Assembly (NCBI GenBank): GCA_027858325.1
Contig: JAQICU010000267.1
Span: 1 to 7,028, forward strand
Origin: Candidatus Cloacimonadota bacterium
GTDB lineage: Bacteria > Cloacimonadota > Cloacimonadia > Cloacimonadales > TCS61
Direction: 5' to 3'
Length of the DNA: 7,028 nucleotides
The position numbers and the translations under genes were made by a program. The number at the start of each line of letters is the position of its first letter. The first letter of the stretch is position 1. Positions 1-6,445 of this stretch are shown here, piece by piece. Under the pieces are notes generated by a model that saw only the letters and a list, made by a program, of their open reading frames with translations, made no database searches and was not told the DNA's origin.

Positions 1-6
1 ACGACC

Positions 7-822
7 ATGATTTCATTAGATTGGCAAGAAAGGTTAAAAATGGATACTCAAGATTTTGTTGAGCGAAAACTTCCAAAAGGTAATTTTGATATTGATATAG
101 TATATAATGCATATCCGCAAAGAATTGATGGCAATATCCCGAATGCAGTCATAACTCTGGTGGGAAAAACATTAGCGAAAAAACTTTATAAAGAAGCTGA
201 TAAACACTTTGATTTTTATGATTACATTTTAAAGAAAAAGGGTGAACAGGGCGGAATGATGTTTGCCTATATTATGGCTCGAGCAATAAGAAAACAACCA
301 GTATTATTCCTGAATTATATAGAAGATTTTTTCTTTAAAACACGTGACCAAAAAACATGTAATCTGGTTATGGATAAAGCTATATACCCTCTTCTTAAAA
401 AAAATGCCTTAGATCACGTCGACCTGATAATTAACTGGATTAAAAAAGATAACGAGTTACTCGAAGAAAGTATAACAAAGTTATTAATTAAACTTATTGG
501 ACAGAATTGCAAACTTATTGAACCGATCTTTAAAAAACTGGAAACATCCTGGCTCTATGCAACACCAAACATTAAAAGACTTAACTCAAAATTCTTAAAA
601 GCTATCTATAAAAAAGATAAAAAATTCTATCTCTCTGTTTATAAAAATTATCAATCGACCAGGAACCCTGTATTTGCTGAAATTCTTTGCGAAGCTATTT
701 GCTGTTATGATGATAACATTCAGGAAATCTGTGATACTTGGTCACATAGCGGAAACATTAAAGTTAAAAAGATCGGGCTACATGGGCAAAAATTACTAAA
801 AACCAGAAAGAGAAAGAAATAA
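7..822 (+). CDS. Unrecognised alpha-helical protein, possibly HEAT-like repeats
   Basis: I do not recognise this 271-residue protein. It is Lys-rich and appears almost wholly alpha-helical, with repeated short amphipathic helices (roughly residues 85-240) that look like HEAT/ARM-type or AlkD-like solenoid repeats. The end is strongly basic (KTRKRKK), which could suit nucleic-acid or ribosome contact; that is inference. There is no signal peptide or membrane segment. The start is uncertain: the frame is open to the left edge, so the gene could begin outside the window, and an internal ATG at 40 (residue 12) has a better-placed ribosome site (AAAGG at 29-33). The stop overlaps the greA start by one base (TAATG), so the two are probably co-translated. 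Its Lys/Ile-rich, AT-rich coding resembles the rest of the left block. A link to transcription or repair is suggested only by the greA neighbour. Confidence 0.75.
   Translation: MISLDWQERLKMDTQDFVERKLPKGNFDIDIVYNAYPQRIDGNIPNAVITLVGKTLAKKLYKEADKHFDFYDYILKKKGEQGGMMFAYIMARAIRKQPVLFLNYIEDFFFKTRDQKTCNLVMDKAIYPLLKKNALDHVDLIINWIKKDNELLEESITKLLIKLIGQNCKLIEPIFKKLETSWLYATPNIKRLNSKFLKAIYKKDKKFYLSVYKNYQSTRNPVFAEILCEAICCYDDNIQEICDTWSHSGNIKVKKIGLHGQKLLKTRKRKK
29..33 (+). promoter_or_regulatory. Possible ribosome binding site for an internal start at 40
   Basis: AAAGG sits six bases before an in-frame ATG at 40. No Shine-Dalgarno can be judged for the ATG at 7, since only six bases precede it in the window. 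If this site is used, the first protein is 260 residues and begins MDTQDF. Confidence 0.3.
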
Positions 823-1292
823 TGGCAAACTACATAACTAAAGAAGGAATGCAGCAACTTAGGAAGCGCATGCAAGAACTCATTAAAATAAGATCAACTG
901 TGATAAAACAGGTCGTGACTGCCCGTGACATGGGCGATCTGAGCGAAAATGCAGAATATCATGCAGCAAGAGAAAGACAGAGACATCTGGAGAATGAATT
1001 CAACAACTTAAAAAAAAGGATCGATCATTTACAGGTTATTGATGATACAAATATCCCAAAAGACGCTGTAAGATTCGGTGCCAGAGTTTTAGTGAAAGAA
1101 CTTAAAAATGAGATTTTAAGAAAAGTGCGGCTAGTCGGGGCTGATGAAATATTTGATACAGAAGATGAACATGAAAGAGTTTCCATCTTATCTCCCGTCG
1201 GGAAGCCAATGATCGGGAAAAAAGTGGGTGATCATTTCACCGTTATCGCTCCAATCGGCAAACGAGAATTTGAAATATTAGAAATAAAATAG
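822..1292 (+). CDS. greA: Transcription elongation factor GreA
   Basis: GreA enters the secondary channel of stalled RNA polymerase and stimulates cleavage of the backtracked transcript 3' end, in the cytoplasm. At 156 residues the length is normal for the family (about 158). The N-terminal half (about 1-75) is the antiparallel coiled coil, and its tip carries the family signature GDLSENAEYHAARERQ. Asp39 and Glu42 correspond to the acidic tip residues Asp41 and Glu44 of E. coli GreA that hold the catalytic magnesium. The C-terminal half (about 80-156) is the FKBP-like domain, ending with the typical SPVGKPMIGKKVGD and a final FEILEI strand. The ATG overlaps the upstream TAA by one base, and only a purine-rich AGAAAGAGAAAG stretch precedes it, so translation is probably coupled to the upstream gene. 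GreA is clearer than GreB by length and tip sequence. Confidence 0.97.
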   Translation: MANYITKEGMQQLRKRMQELIKIRSTVIKQVVTARDMGDLSENAEYHAARERQRHLENEFNNLKKRIDHLQVIDDTNIPKDAVRFGARVLVKELKNEILRKVRLVGADEIFDTEDEHERVSILSPVGKPMIGKKVGDHFTVIAPIGKREFEILEIK

Positions 1293-1307
1293 GATAAAGA
1301 GGAAAGA

Positions 1308-2723
1308 ATGAAAAAGACTGACGAATTAAAAAAAAAACTAACTTATGAAAGAAAGAATTTTTGGAAGGAAGCCTCGGCAAAAGAACAGAAAGCAGCCCTA
1401 ACTTTTTCCGAAGGTTATAAAAGCTTCCTTGATGCTTGCAAAACTGAACGTGAATCTATCGAATTTTATGTGAAAGAATTAGAAAAACAAGGCTACAAAG
1501 AAATTGAGAATGCAAAAAAAACAAAAAAGGTATTCCGTGTTTCCCGAAATAAAAATGCCGGTATTGCGATTATAGGGAAGAAACCGATCTCAGATGGTGT
1601 GAACCTTATTGTATCGCATATCGATGCACCACGTGTTGACCTTAAACAAAATCCGCTTCATGAAGATGGAACAACAAACCTCGGAATGATGAGAACTCAT
1701 TATTATGGCGGAATAAAAAAATATCAGTGGATGTCTACTCCGCTTGCCTTACACGGAACCATCATCAAAAATAATGGTGAAACTGTGAAAATATGTATCG
1801 GTGAAGATGAGAAGGATCCCGTTTTTGTTATGCCGGATCTTCTTCCGCATTTAGCGAGAAAAGTCCAGTACACAAAAAAAATCGGAGAAGCAGTCAATGC
1901 GGAGAAGATGAATATGATTTTTAACTCAATTCCATATCCAAAAGATAAAGATGTAAAGGAAGCTGTTAAATTGAACGCATTAGTTCTGCTAAATGAGAAG
2001 TATGGGATAACCGAAGAAGATTTCTTAAGTGCAGAGATCGAGATAGTTCCTGCCGGGAAAGCTCGTGATGCAGGTCTCGACCGAAGTTTAGTGCTTGGAT
2101 ATGGGCAGGATGACAGGATCTGTGCCTACACTTCTGCCAGCGCTTTATTTGATACAAATGAGAAATTAGATAAAACTGCGATTGTATATCTCGCTGATAA
2201 AGAGGAGATCGGCAGTGATGGAAATACCGGTGCAAAATCAATTTTCATTATCGATTTTATTGCTGATCTTCTTAAATTTAATGGCGAAGCTAACGATAGT
2301 TCAACGCTCAGAAAAGCACTTATAAACAGTCAGGTTTTATCTGCCGATGTAAACGCAGGCATCAACCCTAATTTCACCAGTGTCCATGAAAAAGAGAATG
2401 CTGTACATATAGGGTTTGGAGTAAGCGTAACCAAGTTTACCGGAAGCGGCGGAAAGGGCGGATCGAACGATGCAAACGCAGAATTTAATTCTAAAATAAT
2501 AGAAATTTATAATAAAGAAAATGTGTGCTGGCAAACCGGTGCACTTGGCAAAGTAGATGAAGGTGGCGGCGGAACGATAGCTAAATTCATGGCTGAACAT
2601 GGCGCTGAAGTTATAGATTGCGGACCCGGAGTTTTGGGAATGCACTCACTTTATGAACTTACAAGTAAAGCTGATATCTACTCATCTTACAAAGCATATA
2701 AAGCATTTTTCGAGAATGCATAA
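1308..2723 (+). CDS. M18-family zinc aminopeptidase (aminopeptidase I type)
   Basis: A cytoplasmic metallo-aminopeptidase that removes N-terminal residues from peptides, probably in peptide recycling or amino-acid catabolism. Known M18 enzymes form large dodecameric shells with two metal ions per active site. All expected metal and catalytic positions are visible: His104 and Asp106 in VSHIDAP, the bridging Asp268 in GQDDR, Glu299-Glu300 in DKEEIGSDG (general base and ligand), Asp347 in SADVNAG, and His446 in GMHSLYE. The length of 471 residues matches the family (prokaryotic members and mammalian DNPEP are around 450-480). There is no signal peptide. AGAGG at 1298-1302 lies five bases before the ATG, and the gap after greA is 15 bases, so it is likely in the same operon. 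Prokaryotic relatives are often named apeA; substrate preference (acidic versus neutral residues) cannot be read from the sequence. Confidence 0.95.
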   Translation: MKKTDELKKKLTYERKNFWKEASAKEQKAALTFSEGYKSFLDACKTERESIEFYVKELEKQGYKEIENAKKTKKVFRVSRNKNAGIAIIGKKPISDGVNLIVSHIDAPRVDLKQNPLHEDGTTNLGMMRTHYYGGIKKYQWMSTPLALHGTIIKNNGETVKICIGEDEKDPVFVMPDLLPHLARKVQYTKKIGEAVNAEKMNMIFNSIPYPKDKDVKEAVKLNALVLLNEKYGITEEDFLSAEIEIVPAGKARDAGLDRSLVLGYGQDDRICAYTSASALFDTNEKLDKTAIVYLADKEEIGSDGNTGAKSIFIIDFIADLLKFNGEANDSSTLRKALINSQVLSADVNAGINPNFTSVHEKENAVHIGFGVSVTKFTGSGGKGGSNDANAEFNSKIIEIYNKENVCWQTGALGKVDEGGGGTIAKFMAEHGAEVIDCGPGVLGMHSLYELTSKADIYSSYKAYKAFFENA

Positions 2724-2724
2724 A

Positions 2725-2730
2725 CCGGAG
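2725..2730 (+). promoter_or_regulatory. Ribosome binding site supporting a GTG start
   Basis: CCGGAG starts directly after the aminopeptidase stop plus one base and ends six bases before GTG at 2737. It supports GTG as the true start of the lipoprotein gene, which then begins with a clean signal peptide (MKKTLILIIV). Confidence 0.7.
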
Positions 2731-2736
2731 TAAATA

Positions 2737-3471
2737 GTGAAAAAAACATTAATTCTGATAATTGTTATGTTGACTCTGCTTGGATGCAGCAGTAATAAAA
2801 CATCAAAAATGATATCTGTTGAAAAGAAGATGGATATAGCTAATGATCTTTTCGAAAAAGAAAAATATAATAAAGCGATCCCATACTTTTCTGAGGTAGT
2901 TTTTGAACGTAACTCAATTTATACACCAACAGCTCAAATGAAGTTGGCAGATTGTTATTATAACCAGAATAAGTTTACTGAGGCAAGATTCGAATATGAA
3001 GAACTAATACGACTTTTTGCCGATTTTAAAGATATTGGAAGAGCATATTTCCAACTTGGTATCTGTTATTTCAACGAAACACTATCTCCTCATTACACGC
3101 AAGAGGAAACATACAGAGCTATCTCTGCTTTCGAGACATTCATAGAAAAATTCCCCTTTGACAGTCTAAAAAAAGATGCGATAGATTATATTCAGCAATG
3201 CAGATACAAACTGCTGATGAAAAAATATTATAATGGTTATGCGTATTATAAATTATACGATTACAGTGCTGCACTGATGTATTTTGATGAGATCATCGAA
3301 CTGGGAAACAACAATGAACCTGATCGGATGTCTCTTTATTATGCAACTAAGATATATCTTGAAAGAGAAGATCACTTAAATGCAAAACTTACCGGGCAGA
3401 AACTCATCAGTCGTTATCCTCAAACAGAAGAAGCGGAAAAAATTACATCTGAATTAGAAAAGATAGAATAA
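2737..3471 (+). CDS. bamD: BamD-like outer-membrane assembly lipoprotein with TPR repeats
   Basis: BamD is the periplasm-facing lipoprotein of the BAM complex, which inserts beta-barrel proteins into the outer membrane. The 244-residue product starts with a short lipoprotein signal peptide (MKK, then a hydrophobic run at 5-15) and a lipobox LLGC with Cys17. Ser at +2 favours outer-membrane sorting. Then come TPR-type helix pairs (about 27-240): one near AIPYFSEV, one near KLADCYYNQNKFTEARFEYEE, and the BamD-typical block at about 123-150, SPHYTQEETYRAISAFETFI, followed by FPFDS. Further repeats have the G.AYYKLYDYSAALMYFDEII form. The length matches the family (about 245). The start is GTG, with CCGGAG upstream. 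The gene follows the aminopeptidase by 13 bases and overlaps nadD by one base. The alternative is another TPR lipoprotein of the YfiO/BamD class; the Gln-Glu-Thr block and lipobox make BamD most likely. Confidence 0.85.
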   Translation: MKKTLILIIVMLTLLGCSSNKTSKMISVEKKMDIANDLFEKEKYNKAIPYFSEVVFERNSIYTPTAQMKLADCYYNQNKFTEARFEYEELIRLFADFKDIGRAYFQLGICYFNETLSPHYTQEETYRAISAFETFIEKFPFDSLKKDAIDYIQQCRYKLLMKKYYNGYAYYKLYDYSAALMYFDEIIELGNNNEPDRMSLYYATKIYLEREDHLNAKLTGQKLISRYPQTEEAEKITSELEKIE

Positions 3472-4049
3472 TGAAAATTGGATTATTGGGCGGCTCGTTC
3501 AATCCGGTGCATAATGGACACATCGAATTGGCACAGACCGCTCTTGATTCTTTCCATCTGGATAAAATACTCTTCCTTCCTTCGGGAAACCACCCACTAA
3601 AAAAAGACCACAGTATCCCACCTGTTGAAATTAGATACGAACTGACCAGAAAAGCGATAGCTTCCAACCCGGATTTTGATATTTCACGACTGGACATGGA
3701 AACTGCCGAACCAAGCTATACAAAGTTTCTTTTGATGCGCTTGCAAAATGTTTTCCCTCATGATAAATTCTATTTTATTGCCGGCAGCGATATTATTCCT
3801 GAACTGAGTAAATGGTACGATTATAAATGGCTTTTAGATAACATTGAATTCATTATCGCTCACCGCCCCGATACTGATAAAACCGCATGGAATAAACTTA
3901 AATACACTTCTAAATTTCATTTCATTAAGATGGAACCGGTTGATATATCTTCTACAATGGTAAGAAAAATGATAATAGAAGATAAGGACATTTCTGCTTT
4001 AGTCCCTCTAGTTATTGAAAAAGAACTAATTTCGCTTTATTCTGTATAG
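3471..4049 (+). CDS. nadD: Nicotinate-nucleotide adenylyltransferase NadD
   Basis: NadD joins ATP and nicotinate mononucleotide to give deamido-NAD and pyrophosphate, a central step of NAD synthesis in the cytoplasm. The 192-residue protein carries the nucleotidyltransferase signature GSFNPVHNGH at 8-17, with the two ATP-phosphate-binding histidines (14 and 17). In the middle is the FIAGSDI strand followed by LSKWYDYKWLLDN, typical of the substrate site. The C-terminal ISSTMVR motif lies at 159-165, and the end PLVIEKELISLY is typical of the family. Length is normal (about 190-215). The ATG overlaps the bamD-like stop by one base (TAATG) with only a weak GAAAAGA stretch before it, which points to translational coupling. 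In many bacteria nadD is followed by rsfS; that gene is absent here and the operon appears to end after nadD. Confidence 0.96.
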   Translation: MKIGLLGGSFNPVHNGHIELAQTALDSFHLDKILFLPSGNHPLKKDHSIPPVEIRYELTRKAIASNPDFDISRLDMETAEPSYTKFLLMRLQNVFPHDKFYFIAGSDIIPELSKWYDYKWLLDNIEFIIAHRPDTDKTAWNKLKYTSKFHFIKMEPVDISSTMVRKMIIEDKDISALVPLVIEKELISLYSV

Positions 4050-4179
4050 ATATCCAAATTTCGTTAATGCTACTAACCTTCTTATATTAAATAATCTTAG
4101 CATAATCTATGTCTTGACAACAGATAGCGATAAAAGATTTGTTGCCAAAATTATAAATTAAATATTTTTAGGAAATTAA
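4050..4179 (+). promoter_or_regulatory. AT-rich intergenic region with possible promoter for the downstream cluster
   Basis: The only sizeable gap in the window, with no ORF of note. It holds a perfect TTGACA box at 4114-4119. At the usual 17-18 base spacing the -10 candidate is poor (ATTTGT/TTTGTT at about 4137-4143), so a sigma70-type call is weak. AT-rich TATAAA at 4152-4157 could serve as a -10 but has no good -35. An imperfect hairpin CAACAGAT/ATTTGTTG (4118-4125 with 4137-4144, one G-T pair, 11-base loop) overlaps the box. No clear terminator for nadD is seen. AGGAA at 4170-4174, five bases before ATG 4180, is the ribosome site of the next gene. A transcription-unit boundary here is inferred mainly from the spacing. 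Confidence 0.4.
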
Positions 4180-4557
4180 ATGATTCTGGAAATTAGTGAA
4201 GAAAGAGCAATTGAACTCATAGACAAAATATCGAATTTCATTGCCCAAAGAAAAATGGCTGCACCTGCAATAATGACCATTGAATCTTTGCGTCCACTTG
4301 CCAGGATAGGTAGTCAGCTTATGCATTTTTTAGCTCCCTTTGCTGAGATCATTTTCAATGCAAAAGAGTATCAGGAATTTGCTGCACTTTTGGAAAACGA
4401 GGAATATGTTAGACTTCTGATTAAACGTATTGACGAAATTGATGTTGAAATGTATCGTGACGAACGGAAAGAGAGACAACTTAAAAGTAAAAGAAGCAAA
4501 AATAAAATAAAACAGTTCTTTAAAATTAAGAAAACAGAAAAGAATACTAAGAAGTAA
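4180..4557 (+). CDS. Small helical protein of unknown function with basic tail
   Basis: A 125-residue protein I cannot name. Residues 1-22 form an amphipathic helix. A central block at about 25-85 has the pattern KMAAPAIMTIESLRPL, then GSQLMHFLAPFAEIIF, then a helical EYQEFAALLENEEYVRLLIKRIDE. From memory, short proteins with the same pattern occur in other anaerobe genomes and in Chloroflexi as hypotheticals; I cannot verify that here. The hydrophobic 43-59 stretch is too short and interrupted (Pro53) for a clear transmembrane helix but could lie on a membrane or pack on a partner. The tail (93-125) is about half Lys/Arg and probably disordered. AGGAA precedes the ATG at good spacing. The stop lies 13 bases before the chosen MutL start, so it is very likely co-transcribed with the MutL-family gene and may work with it. 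Confidence 0.8.
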   Translation: MILEISEERAIELIDKISNFIAQRKMAAPAIMTIESLRPLARIGSQLMHFLAPFAEIIFNAKEYQEFAALLENEEYVRLLIKRIDEIDVEMYRDERKERQLKSKRSKNKIKQFFKIKKTEKNTKK

Positions 4558-4560
4558 AAT

Positions 4561-4565
4561 GGAGG
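4561..4565 (+). promoter_or_regulatory. Strong ribosome binding site that fixes the MutL start at 4571
   Basis: GGAGG lies five bases before ATG 4571. The in-frame ATG at 4559 overlaps this site (its G is the first base of GGAGG) and has no ribosome site of its own, so 4571 is the better start. Confidence 0.85.
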
Positions 4566-4570
4566 AAAAT

Positions 4571-6436
4571 ATGGGCAATACTCAAAAGCTTAAGAGGATC
4601 ATTGCTACCGACTGTGGAAGCACTACAACAAAATCGATCCTGATTGAGTATGTCGATGGTGAATACCGGCAAACAGTTCGTGGTGAAGCTCCCACAACTG
4701 TGGAAAAACCATTAAACGATGTAACAAGAGGTGTTGTTAATGCAGTTACGGAATTAGAAGAGCTTGCACGGTTGAAATATAACGATGACAGCATCAAGTT
4801 TATTAAAGATGAGGCTATCTGGCTCTCCGAAAAAGAAGGTGAAGGCGTTGATGCTTATGTATCTACCAGTAGTGCCGGTGGCGGGCTGCAAATGATGGTT
4901 ACCGGTGTTGTTGCCAGGATGACCGGAGAGAGTGCAGAACGTGCAGCTTTGGGTGCCGGAGCTATCGTGATGGACCTGATAGCCAGCAACGATAAACGGG
5001 CTAACTATGAAAAGATCGAAAGGATTCGTCAACTACGTCCAGACATGATACTCATGGCAGGCGGTGTGGATGGCGGAACTACAAAACACGTAGCGGAACT
5101 GGCGGAACTTGTGGGTGCTGCCGATCCTAAACCTCGTCTTGGTTCCAGTTATAAACTTCCGGTAATCTACGCTGGAAATACAAAAGCTCAAGATATTATC
5201 CGAGAAACACTTGGAGACAAAACAGACCTCATCATTACCGAAAATCTGCGGCCTACTCTGGAACGAGAAAACCTGGGTCCTGCCAGAGATAAGATCCATG
5301 ATCTCTTCATGGAACACGTAATGGCTCAGGCTCCGGGATACAATAAACTTATGACCTGGACGAAAGGTCCGATCGACGGCAAACTTGTTAATATTCCAAT
5401 TATGCCTACACCTGCTGCGGTAGGAAATATTATGCAGACAATTGCAAAAATTAATGATATCGAAGTTCTGGGAGTTGATATTGGGGGTGCAACTACCGAT
5501 GTCTTCTCTGTATTCACAGAAGATAAAGTATTTAATAGAACTGTGAGCGCAAACCTGGGAATGAGTTACAGTATTTCCAATGTGCTGGCAACTGCCGGCT
5601 TAAAAAATATCCTGCGCTGGGTTCCGTTTGATATTGATGAATCTGAACTTCTAAATATGATCAAGAATAAAATGATCCGTCCAACCACAATTCCTCAAAA
5701 ACTGGAAGAACTTATACTGGAGCAAGCAATTGCTAAAGAAGCTCTGAGATACGCTTTTATCCAGCATAAAGAATTCGCCGTAGGCTTAAAGGGCGGACAG
5801 AAGAAACGTGAGATCGCGGATGCTTTTGCTCAGACCGCATCCGGGGCGAGTATTGTGGATCTGATGAGCCTGGATCTTCTGGTTGGCTCCGGCGGCGTAA
5901 TGTCACACGCTCCCCGCAGAAACCAATCCGTCATGATGCTGATAGATGCCTTCCTGCCTGAAGGAATTACCAGGCTGGCAGTTGATAGTATCTTTATGAT
6001 GCCTCAACTTGGCGTTTTGGCAGAGATCAGCGAAAAAGCAGCGACAGAGGTATTTGAAAAAGACTGTCTTATTTATCTGGGAAGCTGTGTAGCTCCGGTA
6101 GGTACAATGAAACCAGGCAAGACTGCTCTCATTGCAAAAATTGAACTCCCAGATGGGGAAGTATTTGAAGAAAATATCCCCTTCGGTGAAATCAGGCTTC
6201 TGCCTTGCGGTGTTGGTGAGACGGCAAAAGCAGCATTAAAACCAGGTAAAGGATTAGATATTGGTGCAGGTAAAAATCAGGAAATGACCTGTGACCTGCA
6301 TGGTGGTGTTGTTGGAATAGTATTGGATACTCGTGGAAGACAACCGTTCTTATTGCCGGTTGAAGCTTCCGAACGTGTGCCGCTTCTTAAAAAGTGGATG
6401 AAAGAATTCGATGTTTATCCGGAAACAAAACAATAG
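4571..6436 (+). CDS. MutL/GlmL-family ASKHA-type ATPase, enlarged form
   Basis: Member of the MutL (GlmL) family, known from glutamate mutase operons of clostridia and thought to act as an ATP-dependent chaperone or reactivase of B12-dependent aminomutases. It is unrelated to the DNA mismatch-repair MutL. In the 621-residue protein the actin/Hsp70-type nucleotide fold is visible: phosphate-1 loop DCGSTTTK at 14-21, a Gly-rich MAGGVDGG at 162-169, phosphate-2 loop VDIGGATTD at 302-310, and an adenosine-type GSGGVMSH at 439-446. From about 521 a beta-rich C-terminal part follows, including LDTRGRQP at 585-592; as I recall, clostridial GlmL is near 460 residues, so this form is much longer. The start at 4571 is chosen by GGAGG at 4561-4565; the ATG at 4559 would add four residues. 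Its stop overlaps the next ribosome site. No mutase subunit is seen, so the client enzyme is unknown. Coding is visibly more GC-rich than in the left block. Confidence 0.9.
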   Translation: MGNTQKLKRIIATDCGSTTTKSILIEYVDGEYRQTVRGEAPTTVEKPLNDVTRGVVNAVTELEELARLKYNDDSIKFIKDEAIWLSEKEGEGVDAYVSTSSAGGGLQMMVTGVVARMTGESAERAALGAGAIVMDLIASNDKRANYEKIERIRQLRPDMILMAGGVDGGTTKHVAELAELVGAADPKPRLGSSYKLPVIYAGNTKAQDIIRETLGDKTDLIITENLRPTLERENLGPARDKIHDLFMEHVMAQAPGYNKLMTWTKGPIDGKLVNIPIMPTPAAVGNIMQTIAKINDIEVLGVDIGGATTDVFSVFTEDKVFNRTVSANLGMSYSISNVLATAGLKNILRWVPFDIDESELLNMIKNKMIRPTTIPQKLEELILEQAIAKEALRYAFIQHKEFAVGLKGGQKKREIADAFAQTASGASIVDLMSLDLLVGSGGVMSHAPRRNQSVMMLIDAFLPEGITRLAVDSIFMMPQLGVLAEISEKAATEVFEKDCLIYLGSCVAPVGTMKPGKTALIAKIELPDGEVFEENIPFGEIRLLPCGVGETAKAALKPGKGLDIGAGKNQEMTCDLHGGVVGIVLDTRGRQPFLLPVEASERVPLLKKWMKEFDVYPETKQ

Positions 6437-6440
6437 GAGG
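6435..6440 (+). promoter_or_regulatory. Consensus ribosome binding site overlapping the MutL stop
   Basis: AGGAGG overlaps the TAG stop (6434-6436) of the MutL-family gene and lies five bases before ATG 6446. It indicates strong, probably coupled translation of the next gene. Confidence 0.85.
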
Positions 6441-6445
6441 TTAGA

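Noticed and set aside
2337..2645. Open minus-strand frame of 102 codons inside the aminopeptidase gene
   Set aside because: It lies wholly opposite a gene with all catalytic motifs. Its protein has low-complexity Tyr/Phe/Ser content with no recognisable domain and no ribosome site I could support.
4009..4028. TAGTT/AACTA inverted repeat near the end of nadD as a terminator
   Set aside because: Only five AT-rich base pairs, inside the coding region, with no following T run.
4559..4573. ATG at 4559 as start of the MutL-family protein (625 residues)
   Set aside because: It overlaps the GGAGG ribosome site and has none of its own; ATG 4571 has GGAGG at ideal spacing.
4754..5517. Several minus-strand open frames opposite the MutL-family gene
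   Set aside because: They are explained by codon bias of the real gene; none shows motifs or plausible signals.
4571..6436. DNA mismatch-repair MutL
   Set aside because: No GHKL ATPase motifs; the loops DCGSTTTK and VDIGGATTD are of the ASKHA (actin/Hsp70) type, so only the name is shared.
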